A stretch of DNA of 42,655 nt from Actinacidiphila paucisporea (GCF_900142575.1 NZ_FRBI01000041.1:1-42655); one strand, 5' to 3'. Counted from the stretch's first letter, positions 15,372-23,224 are shown. The notes: generated from the letters alone by a model not told the origin. Translations and numbers: made by a program.

Positions 15372-15799
15372 AACTCCGGACCGCACGCTGGCTCCTGGCC
15401 CCCGTGCGTCAGCTGCGCACCCGCCGACTCATAGCCCGGCACGGGCCGACACTGTCGTACGAGACCGCCTGGGCCCTGATCACCCTGTACAGCGCACCAG
15501 CCGAAACCCTCCTCGTGCGTGCCTGGGCCCGAGAGAACCCCGGCGCTGCCCCTGGCATCCACTACGACCACTGGCACGCACTGAGCCAAGCCGAACAACA
15601 ACGCCGCCTCAGGTGGCTGCGCAGACGAGGGCACTCCCCCATCCAGCTCCTCCAACTCGATGCCGGTCTCATCCACAGCACAGGCCTCCACGTCCTGGAC
15701 TGGGGCCGCCCGCCATTCCCTCCCGACCAACAGCATGCGACGCCACACATTGGTCACGAACCCGCGAACACCCTCACTGATCGTTCCCGAACGAATTGA
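15368..15799 (+). CDS. Unknown small basic protein, last gene of the signalling operon
   Basis: 143 residues; the ATG at 15368 overlaps the previous stop (ATGA). I do not recognise the family. It is Arg/His/Trp-rich, starts MKLRTARWLLAPVRQLRTRR and contains SYETAWALITLYSAPAETLL, IHYDHWHALSQAEQQRRLRW and RRRGHSPIQLLQLDAGLI. It may bind nucleic acid or a partner protein, but nothing diagnostic is visible. The last residues run to the edge of relaxase fragment C, which lies convergent on the other strand, so the natural C-terminus may have been replaced when that fragment arrived. Confidence 0.6.
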   Translation: MKLRTARWLLAPVRQLRTRRLIARHGPTLSYETAWALITLYSAPAETLLVRAWARENPGAAPGIHYDHWHALSQAEQQRRLRWLRRRGHSPIQLLQLDAGLIHSTGLHVLDWGRPPFPPDQQHATPHIGHEPANTLTDRSRTN

Positions 15800-15849
15800 G
15801 CTGCGGATCTCGTAAGAACGATCTCGATCGGCAAGGTGCCTCGATGCCG

Positions 15850-16325
15850 CCGAGCCCGAGTAAGCCACGACCGCTTCGTCCTCCAGCGCGACACCGGCGC
15901 CGGCGGCCGCGGCACCAGATAGAGCACAGTGCCCAGACCCCGCCCACCGCCGCGCCGACGCCGCCGTGCCCCCGTCGTCGTCCGGCACGAAGTCCTCCGG
16001 CTCCCCGGTACTGATCCTGGTCGGCCTCGTAGGCCGGGCGGATGTACTTCCGTCCGACCCGCGTCAGCGGCGCCTCCAGCCGGGACGCAGGGGGCCAGCA
16101 GCTCGGGATGTGGGTGCACGCCCTGTCGAACAGCGCCTTCATCTCCGCCTCGGTCACCGTGCCGGTCAGCCCCAATAGCGGCGCGCCGAGCTCAATCCAC
16201 TCCCCCGCCAGCACCTGGCCAACCGGCAGCCGCCCCCTGCAGCGGTCCTGGCCACGGTCGCCCACCGCCACACACTTCAGGTAGTACCAGTACGCCGACC
16301 CCGACGACACACGCGCAATTGGCAT
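15850..16325 (-). pseudogene. MobF/TrwC-type relaxase remnant, copy C (internally deleted)
   Basis: From ATG 16325 the frame starts MPIARVSSGSAYWYYLKCVA and continues to VTEAEMKALFD. Frame changes are then needed to read HPHPELLAPCVPAGG and VGRKYIRPAYEADQDQ. LVPRPPA is followed almost at once by ALEDEAVVAYSG, so the segment corresponding to about 40 residues of copy A is deleted. Similarity ends near 15850. It is the most decayed of the three copies and has no HUH motif. Confidence 0.7.
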
Positions 16326-16380
16326 CGTCACCCAGCCACCACACCCCGCCCCGGGCAGGCAGAAGGGCACGGCCGGCACC

Positions 16381-16430
16381 AGGTCCCGGCAGACGGAAGG
16401 GACGGCCCGAAGACTTCTCGGACCGTCCCG
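16381..16430 (-). repeat. Conserved inverted-repeat leader upstream of relaxase copy C
   Basis: Carries GGTCCCGGCAGACGGAAGG and then the cleanest form of the inverted repeat, with arms GGGACGGTCCGAGAAG and CTTCGGGCCGTCCC (16399-16430). Compare 2471-2520 and 10067-10118. Confidence 0.65.
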
Positions 16431-16634
16431 TTCCCGTACAGCGGGATGAGGCGTTGGCGAGCCGGTTGACGTGGCGCGGGGTGTACCAAAGCTTCGCCGC
16501 ACCCAGCTTCCGCGACGGCCAAACGTCGACAGCAGACACCGTGGCTGCCCACGGAGCATCCGGACCGCACTCCAGCAGGCGAACGGCTCCAAAAGGCCAC
16601 CGTCCCGGAATTCTGCCGTGGGTTTGGGCGATGG

Positions 16635-16655
16635 GGTGCTTACGGCGTAAGCACC
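16635..16655. repeat. Candidate parS site downstream of parB
   Basis: A 21-base palindrome centred on GCTTACGGCGTAAGC (16638-16652), seven bases beyond the parB stop. The same 15-base core recurs twice just upstream of parA (18868 and 18896). Sites flanking both ends of a parAB operon are what a plasmid ParB binds; binding is inferred. Confidence 0.7.
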
Positions 16656-16661
16656 CTGGGA

Positions 16662-17576
16662 TCACGCCTTGAGCAGCTCGATCAGCTCCGCTACTTGTCC
16701 CGCCGTCAGCCGGTTGCGGAGTTCCTGCGCCAAGGCCTGCAGGTCGTCGGTATCGGGCGCGCCGGGTGCGGCCTGCTTCTCTGCCGCGTCAGCTGTCCCG
16801 TGGAGTGAGGCGGGTTGCTTCGCCTTCGTCGTTCGTTCGCGCTTCTTGGCGGCGCGCTGCTCCAGTGCCTGTTCGGCCGCTTTGTGCTGCTGCTGTTCCG
16901 GTAGCTGTCCGACAGCGCGAGCAACATCGAGGGGGACCGCCTTCTCCGAGACGGCCTGCTTGAGTTCAGGAGTGAGGTTGAGAAGAGCGAGTCTTTGGGT
17001 GACCCATCCGCTGGACTTGCCGAGTGATCGGGCAACTGCTCGCTGAGAGCCGTGCACTTCCACCAGGCGCTGCAGGGCGCGTGCTTCGTCGAGGGGTTCG
17101 AGGTCCTCGTGCTGGACGGCCGCGGTGAGCGCGGTCTCCAGAAGGGTGTCCGCGTCTTGAGCGAGGGAGTCGTCGACGTGGATGGGAAGGTCATCGAGGC
17201 CTGCGAGTTTCGCGCCGGCGAGCCGCCGGTTGCCGTCGACGACGACGTAGTCCGCGGCCGCGAGGTCTGAGGCGTGCTCGGGGTGAGCCGAGAGAAATGC
17301 GTCCCGGGTGACGACGGTGATGGGCTGGATGATGCCCTTTCCCGTGAGGCTGTCGGCCATCTCCTCTATGGCGGCAAGGGTGGCGCGGGGGTTGTAGGGG
17401 TTGTGCGCCAAGCGGTCGATTGGGACTCGGGGGGTTTCGTTGTGAGCTGTTGTGGGGTTTGAAGGCTGTGTGCTGGCCTGTCCGGCGAAGGCAGCGAAAC
17501 TGGCAGCGCGGCTGCTCATCGGCTGGGCTACTGCGTCGAAGGTGGCGGATCCGCCGAGAGCGTCGGATTTCTTCAT
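16662..17576 (-). CDS. parB: ParB partition protein
   Basis: 304 residues from ATG 17576, which overlaps the parA stop (ATGA). Residues 1-50 are a variable N-terminus. RVPIDRLAHNPYNPRATL and VVVDGNRRLAGAKLAG are the ParB/sulfiredoxin-like CTPase domain (box with NPYNPR and the GNRRL motif). GSQRAVARSLGKSSGWVTQR is the helix-turn-helix, and the C-terminus (LQALAQELRNRLTAGQVAEL) is the dimerisation helix. With ParA it segregates the replicon; the candidate parS palindromes lie directly beyond its stop and before parA. The long upstream in-frame extension inside parA is not needed. Confidence 0.93.
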   Translation of the reverse strand: MKKSDALGGSATFDAVAQPMSSRAASFAAFAGQASTQPSNPTTAHNETPRVPIDRLAHNPYNPRATLAAIEEMADSLTGKGIIQPITVVTRDAFLSAHPEHASDLAAADYVVVDGNRRLAGAKLAGLDDLPIHVDDSLAQDADTLLETALTAAVQHEDLEPLDEARALQRLVEVHGSQRAVARSLGKSSGWVTQRLALLNLTPELKQAVSEKAVPLDVARAVGQLPEQQQHKAAEQALEQRAAKKRERTTKAKQPASLHGTADAAEKQAAPGAPDTDDLQALAQELRNRLTAGQVAELIELLKA

Positions 17577-18832
17577 GTCAGTCTCCGGGCGATCTCTCGC
17601 ATGTGGTGGGCCTGGTCGGAGTCGGGTGCGTAGGCAAGGAGCGCGCGTTGGACCCGCACGGCTTCGCGTTGTTCCTTGAGGTCGCCAATGACTGCGAGGA
17701 CAGGGGGTGTGCCGATGCTCTTCCACTTGTCCAGGGAGGATGTGGCGATGTAGCCGCGGCGCGAGTCGTACTTGTTGACCACTAGTCCGAGTTGCTCAAC
17801 CTCGATGTCGTAGTCGCTGGTGAGGGATGCGACTTGGTTGATGAGCATGCCGTAAGCCTGCGCGGAGGTGTCCTCGGCTTCGACGGGGATGACCAGGCCG
17901 GAGGAGCCGGGCCGTTCACCGTCACGGCGGCGGCCGTAGAAGATGGCGGCGTCCATAGCCAGTCCGAGGCTGGGCGGCGAGTCGATGACGATGGCGTCGA
18001 AGTGCTCTTCCAACGGTGCCAAGGCCCGTTCGAGCGCTGCGTGTCGCGGGCCGCGAAACATGGTGAGACCGGAGTCGAGCAGGAAGGCGTCGAATGCTGC
18101 GGGCAGGATGCGTAGCCGGTCGCCGAAGCGCTCTTCGTCTATGACGACAGTGAGGTCAAGCAGAGGGGTTCGCGCCTGCTCCCTGTTGATCATGTGGGTG
18201 ATGAGGCTTTCCGCGCCGGCGGGAATGGCCTTGAGTCCCAGCTGGTGGGAGAGGTGCCCTTGCGGGTCGTAGTCGACCAAGAGGACGCGAAGCCCGAGTC
18301 GTGCGACAGCGGGGACGAGCGCGGAGGAATCGCTCGTCCTGCCTGACAGTGCATGGGGATCTTCCGCGAGGGCCTGGGCGAGGCCAGCGGCGACGGCGGT
18401 CTTCCCGACACCGCCTTTCTGGTTGCAGACGATCATGCGCCGCGTGAGCGTCGGTTCGTCGCCTGCCGGATTCTGCTCAAGCCACAGGGCCACGGCCTGG
18501 GCGAGACCCTGGATGTAGGAAACGCCCCGGTCGGCGCAGTCCAGTTTGAAGGCGTCGTAGAGGCCTTCCGGCAGCCAGGTCCCGAACGACTCGGCTCCTG
18601 CCGTATCGAGAGCGGGAAGCGGCTCCGGATGAGAGCGCCACGCCTGGATGCCGTCAGCGACAGCGTCTTGTAGGTCGGTGCTGAGCTGTGCCGCCCGGAC
18701 TTTGAGGGCTTGCCGGAGGGAAGCGGGTAGCTTCGATACGAGCTTCTCCCGCTCACCTCCCGAGGTCGGAGATGCCATGCGCGGCAGCATACTGCCGCCG
18801 ATGACTGAAACCAGTCGGACAGACCTTGGCAT
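17573..18832 (-). CDS. parA: ParA partition ATPase
   Basis: 419 residues from ATG 18832 (AAGAAGAG just upstream; ATGs at 18790 and 18778 are alternatives). An N-terminal region of about 130 residues, partly RHH-like (LPASLRQALKVRAAQLSTDL), precedes the deviant Walker A box CNQKGGVGKTAVAAGLAQAL. LLVDYDPQGHLSHQLGL (Walker A') and FDAIVIDSPPSLGLAMD (Walker B) follow. The long N-terminal DNA-binding extension is like type Ia ParA/SopA proteins, which also repress their own operon; the two palindromes at 18868 and 18896 sit where such an operator would be. Translationally coupled to parB. Confidence 0.93.
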   Translation of the reverse strand: MPRSVRLVSVIGGSMLPRMASPTSGGEREKLVSKLPASLRQALKVRAAQLSTDLQDAVADGIQAWRSHPEPLPALDTAGAESFGTWLPEGLYDAFKLDCADRGVSYIQGLAQAVALWLEQNPAGDEPTLTRRMIVCNQKGGVGKTAVAAGLAQALAEDPHALSGRTSDSSALVPAVARLGLRVLLVDYDPQGHLSHQLGLKAIPAGAESLITHMINREQARTPLLDLTVVIDEERFGDRLRILPAAFDAFLLDSGLTMFRGPRHAALERALAPLEEHFDAIVIDSPPSLGLAMDAAIFYGRRRDGERPGSSGLVIPVEAEDTSAQAYGMLINQVASLTSDYDIEVEQLGLVVNKYDSRRGYIATSSLDKWKSIGTPPVLAVIGDLKEQREAVRVQRALLAYAPDSDQAHHMREIARRLT

Positions 18833-18867
18833 TCACTCTTCTTGGCGTTAGCTCCTACTGATGGAGC

Positions 18868-18910
18868 GCTTACGCCGTAAGCACCTACCTGTGGGGCTTA
18901 CGGCGTAAGC
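18868..18910. repeat. Two candidate parS/operator palindromes upstream of parA
   Basis: GCTTACGCCGTAAGC at 18868-18882 and GCTTACGGCGTAAGC at 18896-18910, 28 bases centre to centre (just under three helical turns), starting 36 bases before the parA ATG. The same core lies after parB at 16638. Likely bound by ParB and/or ParA. Confidence 0.75.
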
Positions 18911-18927
18911 GCCCGACCGAACGCAAA

Positions 18928-18970
18928 GAGGCCCCGGCCCGCAACAGAAGTTGCTGCGGTCCGGGGCCTC
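18928..18970 (-). terminator. Terminator at the end of the minus-strand small-gene block
   Basis: Perfect 10-base arms GAGGCCCCGG (18928) and CCGGGGCCTC (ending 18970), with a further CCGCA/TGCGG pairing inside. It lies 14 bases beyond the stop of the 18985-19167 gene and isolates it from parA. Confidence 0.8.
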
Positions 18971-18984
18971 GTCAGTTCTGTGGG

Positions 18985-19167
18985 TCAGATGCCGTAGAGC
19001 TTCTGCAGGGCGTTGGCGACAGCCCGCGGCTTGCGGGCGATGATTCCGACGTTGATCGCGTCCGGGCGTGCGGGGTCGGCCTGTCGCGGGATGTTGACGG
19101 CCAGGCCGGTGGAGGGGGCGGGGGCGCTGTCCGAGGGGTCGTCGGCGGCGCGTTGGATGAGGATCAT
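18985..19167 (-). CDS. Small conserved plasmid protein, unknown
   Basis: 60 residues from ATG 19167 (ACGGAG upstream); a longer frame to 19224 is less likely. The sequence MILIQRAADDPSDSAPAPST, then VNIPRQADPARPDAINVGII, ending ARKPRAVANALQKLYGI, looks like the small proteins at the end of transfer-type gene blocks in Streptomyces elements. The basic C-terminal helix could touch DNA. Function unknown. Confidence 0.6.
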   Translation of the reverse strand: MILIQRAADDPSDSAPAPSTGLAVNIPRQADPARPDAINVGIIARKPRAVANALQKLYGI

Positions 19168-19236
19168 GGGAGTGCACTCCGTGTGGGTGGGGGTGCGTGC
19201 CGGCTGTCCAGGCGGGGCGCGCACCCCCGTTCGGTG

Positions 19237-19482
19237 TCAGGTGCGGGTGGTGGGCTTGGCGAGGTGGGTGCCGAAGTGGATGTCGCGCAGGTACTCCAGC
19301 TCCGCCCGGGTGGGGCGGGTTACGGTCCAGTCCCCGACCGAACATGTCGCGGTGTACGCCGCGCGGCCTGTGCACCCGGATTCGGGGTCGCGGGGCTTGC
19401 CGGTGCTGGTGACCGGGTGGGTGCAGACGGTCTGCTCGGCGTCGTCGTGGACGGGCCGGATGGTGGCGGTGATGCGTGCCAC
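19237..19482 (-). CDS. Small conserved hypothetical protein
   Basis: 81 residues from GTG 19482, behind AAAGGAACG. Sequence begins MARITATIRPVHDDAEQTVC and has three cysteines (TVCTHPV, SGCTGRA, ATCSVG) that could bind a metal. The end RAELEYLRDIHFGTHLAKPT is compact and helical. It is 15 bases downstream of the OB-fold-like gene and probably co-transcribed with it. I do not recognise a named family. Confidence 0.65.
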   Translation of the reverse strand: MARITATIRPVHDDAEQTVCTHPVTSTGKPRDPESGCTGRAAYTATCSVGDWTVTRPTRAELEYLRDIHFGTHLAKPTTRT

Positions 19483-19497
19483 GGCGTTCCTTTCGGG

Positions 19498-20055
19498 TCA
19501 GGCGTCGCCGTAGGCGCGGCGCTGGTGGGTGTCGATGAGGTCGGTGCAGGTGTCGGGGTAGACGGCGGTGCCGAGCAGTTCGCCGGACTTGGTCCAGACG
19601 GTGTCGGCGCACAGGTCGGGGTCGGACCAGACGATGTACTGGCCGTAGCGCTCCAGCCTCCCGACGTCGGACAGGGTGTCGCTCGAGGGCGTCACCGGAC
19701 CGGCGTCGGCCGCCGTGGTGTCGCCGGCGTCGGCCTGGTTGTCGGCGTCGTCGTCCGCGGGGTCCAGGGGCAGGGTGCCCAGTAGTTCGAGGGTGAGCAC
19801 CTGGAGCCACATCGGGTGCCCGCTGATGCGGGGGAGCCCGAGGTAGCCGGTGACGCGGACGTGGTCGCCGGGGCGCAGCTCGTTAAGCACGGCGTTGGTC
19901 AGTTCGGAGTCGGCGACGCTGCACGGCAGCACCATCTCGTCGACGAGCTCGTCGGTGGGGGAGACGATCAGGCGGAACCGTGCGCGGGTGCCCACCGTGT
20001 CGTCGGCGGCGACCTCTTCGTCCAGGTAGCCGTCCAGGACTATGCCGTCGGTCAT
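19498..20055 (-). CDS. OB-fold-like (single-strand-binding-type) plasmid protein
   Basis: 185 residues from ATG 20055, three bases after the Lsr2-like gene. Residues 1-90 (GYLDEEVAADDTVGTRARFR, LIVSPTDELVDEMVLPC, LRPGDHVRVTGYLGLPRISG, MWLQVLTLELLG) have the strand pattern and the G-D-x-V-R-V-x-G-Y/R turn of SSB-type OB folds. An acidic linker (ADDDADNQADAGDTT) follows, and a C-terminal domain with RLERYGQYIVWSDPDLCAD. A role in handling single-stranded DNA during replication or transfer is plausible but inferred from fold resemblance only. Confidence 0.6.
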   Translation of the reverse strand: MTDGIVLDGYLDEEVAADDTVGTRARFRLIVSPTDELVDEMVLPCSVADSELTNAVLNELRPGDHVRVTGYLGLPRISGHPMWLQVLTLELLGTLPLDPADDDADNQADAGDTTAADAGPVTPSSDTLSDVGRLERYGQYIVWSDPDLCADTVWTKSGELLGTAVYPDTCTDLIDTHQRRAYGDA

Positions 20056-20058
20056 CGC

Positions 20059-21024
20059 TCAGCCCGCCTTCGCCAGCGTGGCCGGCTGGTGGGCGGCGTC
20101 GTAGGCCTCCATGATCGAGGCCTTGATGACTCCGGCGGCGCCGACCTGGTGGCCGTTCTCGCGGGCCCACGTGCGGATCGCAGCGAGTTCCTCCCGCGAG
20201 CGCTTCCCGCTGGCGGGGCGGATCGGCGTGGGCGCCTCGATCACTGCGGCGGCACGGGGGCCGCCGGCCTTGAGCTGCCGCAGGCGCTCCTCTTCGGCCT
20301 TCAAGTCGGCCCGCAGTTGGACGATGCGCGCCTCGGCTTCAGCGGTGGCCTGCTCGGTGGCGAGGCGCTGGGTGAGGTCGGCGAGGTCCTGCCGTATGCG
20401 GGCGGCTTTGGCGCGGACGCTGGCGAGCGGGTGCTGCTCCGCCCACGGCAGCAGCACGTTGGTGTCGACGATGTCCGGCACGGTGTGGTCGGGGACGGAA
20501 GTGGCCGTATCGTCCGCAGCGGTGTCTTCGGCGGTCACGGTGCCGGGGGTGATCTCCGACTCCGGCGCCGCGGCGGCCGGCGCGGGCTCGGTGGTCGCGG
20601 GGTCCGTGCCGTCGGCGACGGCAACCACGGCGGTGATCTCCTCTTCGGTCAGGCCGGTGGCCTCGGTGATCGCGGCCGTCGGGTAGCCGCTGTGGTGCAT
20701 CGAGACGGCGACCGCCTCGAAGGCGTCGACGGCCGGTACGTCGTCGGCGCTCTGCGCGGGGGAGTGGGGCATGACGGGCTGGTCTCCTGACAGTTCAGGG
20801 TCGACCGCGTCGGCGGCCGGATCGGGCGTGGGAATGAGGGGGAGCAGGGGAGTCGTCGCGTCCGGGTCGGTCGGCAGCCCGAGGGCGTCCAGGAGGACCA
20901 GGAGGTCGTCCTTGTCGCGGGCGTGGCGTGCCGTGGTCCGGGACGCGAGGGTGACCGCGCCGGCGGGCGGCTCGGATGTTCCGAGGGCCAGGGCTTCGTC
21001 GGCGGCGCTGAGTTCGTCGAACAT
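20059..21024 (-). CDS. Lsr2-like DNA-binding protein with acidic middle and coiled coil
   Basis: 321 residues from ATG 21024 (GGAGG upstream). The N-terminus carries ARHARDKDDLLVLLDALGLP. An Ala/Pro/Glu-rich acidic middle follows, a coiled coil at about 205-260 (RAKAARIRQDLADLTQRLAT and on), and then SREELAAIRTWARENGHQVG with AAGVIKASIMEAYDAA. This last part matches the C-terminal domain of Lsr2, the actinobacterial xenogeneic silencer. The usual RGR minor-groove hook is replaced by AAGVIK, so AT-rich binding is doubtful. It heads the 19.2-21.0 kb gene block. Possible plasmid nucleoid or stealth protein. Confidence 0.7.
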   Translation of the reverse strand: MFDELSAADEALALGTSEPPAGAVTLASRTTARHARDKDDLLVLLDALGLPTDPDATTPLLPLIPTPDPAADAVDPELSGDQPVMPHSPAQSADDVPAVDAFEAVAVSMHHSGYPTAAITEATGLTEEEITAVVAVADGTDPATTEPAPAAAAPESEITPGTVTAEDTAADDTATSVPDHTVPDIVDTNVLLPWAEQHPLASVRAKAARIRQDLADLTQRLATEQATAEAEARIVQLRADLKAEEERLRQLKAGGPRAAAVIEAPTPIRPASGKRSREELAAIRTWARENGHQVGAAGVIKASIMEAYDAAHQPATLAKAG

Positions 21025-21033
21025 GGCCGCCTC

Positions 21034-21294
21034 CTATGCCGTGCCGCGGCGGCGGCCGCGGGGCAGGTCGGACACGAAGCGGTCCTTGCCGGGGTTGCGG
21101 GCAAGCCAGCGTTCGGCGCAGACCTTGTGGACGTCCTCGCCCGCGTGAGATCGCAGGACCGTGTGGCGGTTGCAAAGGACGCAGCGCCCGCCTCCGGTGA
21201 AGTGCCAGCCGTCGTGCCAGTCCAGCGAGACGGGGGGCGGGGCGGTTGCGGGCGGGCGTGTCGGGGTGGTGCCGGGCAGACCGGCGGTGGTCAT
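21034..21294 (-). CDS. Small cysteine-containing conserved protein
   Basis: 86 residues from ATG 21294 with AGGAGGG upstream; the longer frame to 21354 is less likely. The core DWHDGWHFTGGGRCVLCNRH has a C-x-x-C and is followed by THAG-like basic sequence and VCAERWLARNPGKDRF, giving a possible treble-clef zinc site (C, C, H, C). It lies 9 bases upstream of the Lsr2-like gene on the same strand. Function unknown. Confidence 0.65.
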   Translation of the reverse strand: MTTAGLPGTTPTRPPATAPPPVSLDWHDGWHFTGGGRCVLCNRHTVLRSHAGEDVHKVCAERWLARNPGKDRFVSDLPRGRRRGTA

Positions 21295-21379
21295 ACTGGG
21301 CGTCCCTCCTCTTAGGTGAGGTGTGGAGCCCGGGACAGCCGTCGAAGCCGCCAAGCACAGCGGCTGTCCCGGGGCGTAG

Positions 21380-21763
21380 CTAGGGCCGCTCCCCTGCGGG
21401 GTGCAGGGTGCGGGTGGCGTAGTGCAGGCGCAGGCCGGCGGAGTCGATGACGAACGCGGCCGCTTCTTCCAACTGACAGACCACGTCGCCGTCGAGGTCG
21501 ATGCCGTTCTCCTGCTCGAACCGGCAGCGGTCGACGGCTTTGCCGGCGACGGCCAAGAGCTGCGCGAGGCTGCCGAACACTCCGGCCTGCGGGTCCTCTT
21601 CGCGGAACAGCTCGCGCAGGATCTCCGCCAGCGTCTCCGGGTCGGCCAGGTCCGCCAGGTCGTCCTCGATCTGCTGCAGCGCCATCAGGGCGATGCCGAC
21701 CGATGCCCGGGCGCGTTCGATCCGCGGGTCCTCCGCTGCGGCGTCGGTGTCGGTGGCGGTCAC
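21380..21763 (-). CDS. Conserved hypothetical protein, helical
   Basis: 127 residues from GTG 21763, overlapping the stop of the preceding gene (GTGA). Predominantly helical: RIERARASVGIALMALQQIE, DDLADLADPETLAEILRELF, AQLLAVAGKAVDRCRFEQEN and a C-terminal QLEEAAAFVIDSAGLRLHYA. It has the look of the small helical proteins encoded by Streptomyces integrative and conjugative elements, but I cannot name the family. Confidence 0.65.
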   Translation of the reverse strand: MTATDTDAAAEDPRIERARASVGIALMALQQIEDDLADLADPETLAEILRELFREEDPQAGVFGSLAQLLAVAGKAVDRCRFEQENGIDLDGDVVCQLEEAAAFVIDSAGLRLHYATRTLHPAGERP

Positions 21764-22350
21764 CGGACGGTCCGGCGGGTGGCGAGCCAGGTGGTGACGA
21801 GTGCGGTGCCGACGCCGATCGCGCGGTGCGCGGCCTCATCGAGCTCCATCAGCGCCTTGCCGGGTCCGGAGAGCTCCGGGGCCGCGTCGCCGGGCTTGCG
21901 CACGGCGGTGGCGTGCTGGATGTAGCCGGCCTTCCCGGCCCGGGCGGCGAGCCACAGCAACGGCTCCCTGCGGTCCAGGGCGGCATGGGTCAAACCGTTG
22001 ACGGCGGCGCCAGCAAGCAGCGCCCGGACCGGGACGTGCATGCCGAACGCGCGCGTGACCGCGACCGAGGCGAGCAGCTGCACGGCGCTGTAGGAGGCGA
22101 CGTGCCGGGTGACGCAGAAACGGCCGTAGGCGCTGGCGGTGCAGGTGCGGCCTTCCTTGCCGTGGCGCCAGGGGTCGTCGGCGACGGGCTTCCCGTCGGC
22201 GGCGTACACCAGGTGCGTGCCGCGGGCGCCCTTGCCGGACGCGTCGCGGGAGTTCTGGACCCAGTGGTCTCCGAGGCCGTGCAGGCCCGCGAACGTGGTG
22301 TTCAGTGCGGCGAACAGCGCGAGGTGTTCGCTGCGGTTGGGGGTGGTCAT
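21760..22350 (-). CDS. Probable membrane-associated plasmid protein (DUF3307-like)
   Basis: 196 residues from ATG 22350; the track upstream of it is not needed. LFAALNTTFAGLHGLGDHWV, QNSRDASGKG, HVASYSAVQLLASVAVTRAF and LLAGAAVNGLTHAALDRREP have the His/Asp/Gly pattern (H-x-x-x-D-x-W-x-Q, A-x-x-K-G, H-x-x-x-Y) of DUF3307-type membrane proteins, with two hydrophobic segments near 95-130. The C-terminus is amphipathic. Start and GTGA overlap place it in one unit with 21380-21763. Role unknown. Confidence 0.6.
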   Translation of the reverse strand: MTTPNRSEHLALFAALNTTFAGLHGLGDHWVQNSRDASGKGARGTHLVYAADGKPVADDPWRHGKEGRTCTASAYGRFCVTRHVASYSAVQLLASVAVTRAFGMHVPVRALLAGAAVNGLTHAALDRREPLLWLAARAGKAGYIQHATAVRKPGDAAPELSGPGKALMELDEAAHRAIGVGTALVTTWLATRRTVR

Positions 22351-22390
22351 GAGGTGCGGGTTCCTTCCGGTGGGGTGGTGAGCGGGTCGG

Positions 22391-23200
22391 TCAGCCGGCG
22401 AACAGCAGGTCGTCGCAGCGGTCGCAGACGGCTTCGTCGGCCGGTTCGTCGCGGTAGGCGGCGAGCAGGTCGGCCGGGCTGGTGGCGGGAACCCAGAGGC
22501 TGCCGCCGCAGTCACAGGTGCTGCCGATGCGGACCTGCCAGGGGTCGTCGTACGGCTCGGCGCGCACGTAGCGCAGCTCGAGGTCGCGGCCGGCGACGGT
22601 GAAGCGGCCGCGCTCGTAGTCGCTGCCGTCGAACGCGAACAGCCGGCTCAGGTCCTCGCCGAAGGTGGCGCGGACGTCGTCCAGCGGGTCGGGGTCCGCG
22701 GCTGCGGCCTGCGCCAGGGCCATGTCCAGCAGGTCGACGCGGGCGGCTTCGTGCACGGCGTCCCAGCCTTCGGCGAGCAGCTGCTCGCCGGTGGGCACCG
22801 CGGAGTGCTGCGCGGCCACGACGTGGTCGGGCACCCGCGTGTCCGGCGACCGGTTGATCTGCCGAGTCAGGCACGTGGTCAGGTCGGCGGGCACGAGGAT
22901 CGCGATGCTGGGCACACCGAAGGTGCGGGCGCGTTGCAGCAGGTGCGCCCGCACCGCCTGGTCGGTGTTGGTGGAGTCCACCAGGACCGGCAGGTGGCGC
23001 TCGAGGCGTGCGTCCAGCAGGGTGCGGAACACCGAGACGGCGGCCGGGGTCGCGGACTGGTCACCGGGGGAGTCGGCCGCCATGGCGCGCAGGGTGTCAA
23101 GCTCCAGCCGCCAGCCGGTCGGGAACGCCGCGGCGACGGTGGACTTGCCGCTGCTGGCGGCGCCGACCATGGCGATCAGCGCCGGTTCGGGGATGTGCAC
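22391..23200 (-). CDS. P-loop kinase (polynucleotide-kinase-like) with zinc-type C-terminus
   Basis: 269 residues from GTG 23200, behind AAGGAG. The P-loop is G13-AASSGKST21. RLELDTLRAM (substrate-side Asp) and VLVDSTNTDQAVRAHLLQRA follow, as in polynucleotide-kinase/zeta-type P-loop phosphotransferases, with a lid containing RQINRSPDTRVPDHVV. The C-terminal 80 residues carry CDCGG and VCDRCDD, a four-cysteine zinc site. Plasmid-borne PNK-like proteins may repair nicked ends; that role is inference. A hairpin just upstream makes it a separate or attenuated unit. Confidence 0.75.
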   Translation of the reverse strand: MHIPEPALIAMVGAASSGKSTVAAAFPTGWRLELDTLRAMAADSPGDQSATPAAVSVFRTLLDARLERHLPVLVDSTNTDQAVRAHLLQRARTFGVPSIAILVPADLTTCLTRQINRSPDTRVPDHVVAAQHSAVPTGEQLLAEGWDAVHEAARVDLLDMALAQAAAADPDPLDDVRATFGEDLSRLFAFDGSDYERGRFTVAGRDLELRYVRAEPYDDPWQVRIGSTCDCGGSLWVPATSPADLLAAYRDEPADEAVCDRCDDLLFAG

Positions 23201-23224
23201 GTGGGTCTCCTTCGGGAACGAGAA

